A stretch of 5,367 bases of DNA from the NCBI GenBank assembly GCA_021799945.1, contig JAJYZK010000244.1, positions 1 to 5,367 of the forward strand, written 5' to 3'. Made by a program: the position numbers and the translations under genes. Positions within the stretch are counted from its first letter, which is position 1. Each line of letters starts with the position of its first letter. The notes under the pieces are model-generated. The model had not been told where the DNA came from, ran no database searches, and saw nothing but the letters and a program-made list of their open reading frames with translations. Positions 5,109 to 5,367 of this stretch are shown here, piece by piece. The DNA comes from Acidobacteriota bacterium. GTDB taxonomy: Bacteria > Acidobacteriota > Terriglobia > Terriglobales > Acidobacteriaceae.

Positions 5109-5297
5109 ATGAAATGGGTCAGTGTGGGCGACGAATTACCGCGCGAGGGCCGGACGGCGGTGATGGTCAGCAACGGACACACGGTGGCTCCGGCGTGGTG
5201 GGTGGATGGAGGCTTCTCCGCCTTTTGCGACCGGAACCTGCCGCTGCGCTGGGTAACGCACTGGTCCCGTTTTCCGGGTCCCCCGGGGCATTACTGA
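5109..5297 (+). CDS. Small DUF551-like protein
   Basis: This 62-residue cytosolic protein opens with KWVSVGDELPREGRTAVMV and closes with WVTHWSRFPGPP. It matches the layout of DUF551 (PF04448): an N-terminal W-x-S-V-x-D-x-L-P, a central aromatic segment (AWWVDGGFSAF), and a C-terminal V-T-H-W-x-x-x-P-x-P-P. DUF551 proteins are short, of unknown function, and frequent in phages and prophages. No other phage gene is visible here, so a mobile origin is only a possibility. The ATG at 5109 has AAGGG six bases upstream (5098-5102). A second ATG at 5114 is out of frame. The gene is divergent from the radical SAM gene. High density of aromatic residues and the conserved ends argue that the frame is real; the family match is from memory. 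Confidence 0.68.
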   Translation: MKWVSVGDELPREGRTAVMVSNGHTVAPAWWVDGGFSAFCDRNLPLRWVTHWSRFPGPPGHY

Positions 5298-5367
5298 TCC
5301 GGCCCATATAGTATGCAACGTTTCCGATTATGCTGCGTCTAAACCAGTATGGAAAAGATTGATTCTC
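5298..5367 (+). other. AT-richer tail, probable promoter/leader of a gene beyond the window
   Basis: The last 70 bases have clearly lower GC than the rest. TATAGT (5307-5312) matches the -10 consensus at five of six bases, without a good -35. An ATG at 5349 opens a frame reading M-E-K-I-D-S to the window end. It has no Shine-Dalgarno sequence just upstream, so it may be a leaderless or chance start. A real gene here cannot be confirmed or excluded. Confidence 0.3.

Noticed and set aside
5274..5288. CCGGG-TCC-CCCGG hairpin and CCCCGGGG palindrome near the end of the DUF551-like gene
   Set aside because: They lie inside codons for Pro/Gly, are short, and have no T-tract, so they are not supported as a terminator.

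Overview
This 5.4 kb window is GC-rich chromosomal DNA with compact genes that look vertically inherited. I see no tRNA, rRNA, CRISPR array, transposase or integrase. Several proteins resemble Acidobacteriota versions as I recall them: the PdxS insertion, the charged glycine-rich N-terminus of the cytochrome oxidase subunit III, the DUF1080 protein and the radical SAM protein. I infer an acidobacterium, possibly of the Bryobacterales/Terriglobia group. This comes from protein resemblance and base composition alone, not from a marker gene.

Layout. Positions 1-1069 carry the vitamin B6 operon: the C-terminal half of pdxS (cut by the window edge) followed by pdxT. Together these make pyridoxal 5'-phosphate from ribose 5-phosphate, glyceraldehyde 3-phosphate and glutamine. 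Positions 1220-1987 encode a five-helix heme-copper oxidase subunit III with no other oxidase subunit in view. A 359-bp gap (1988-2346) follows. It holds a three-copy 15-bp tandem repeat and a perfect 12-bp inverted repeat, and it leads into a small zinc-ribbon membrane protein (2347-2829). A 128-bp gap with a GUGA-capped hairpin precedes a secreted DUF1080 / 3-keto-disaccharide hydrolase-like protein (2958-3770). That gene converges, 21 bp apart, with a minus-strand radical SAM enzyme (3792-4817). After a 291-bp divergent gap comes a 62-residue DUF551-like protein (5109-5297). The last 70 bases are AT-richer and probably lead into another gene.

How the genes relate. Only pdxS-pdxT is a clear functional unit. 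The others look like independent housekeeping or accessory genes (respiration, membrane, carbohydrate use, an uncharacterised radical SAM reaction). I found no convincing new multi-gene system. The most useful leads are the non-coding structures at 2067-2111, 2164-2209 and 2889-2914, the PdxS insertion, and the uncharacterised radical SAM protein lying divergent to a small ORF.
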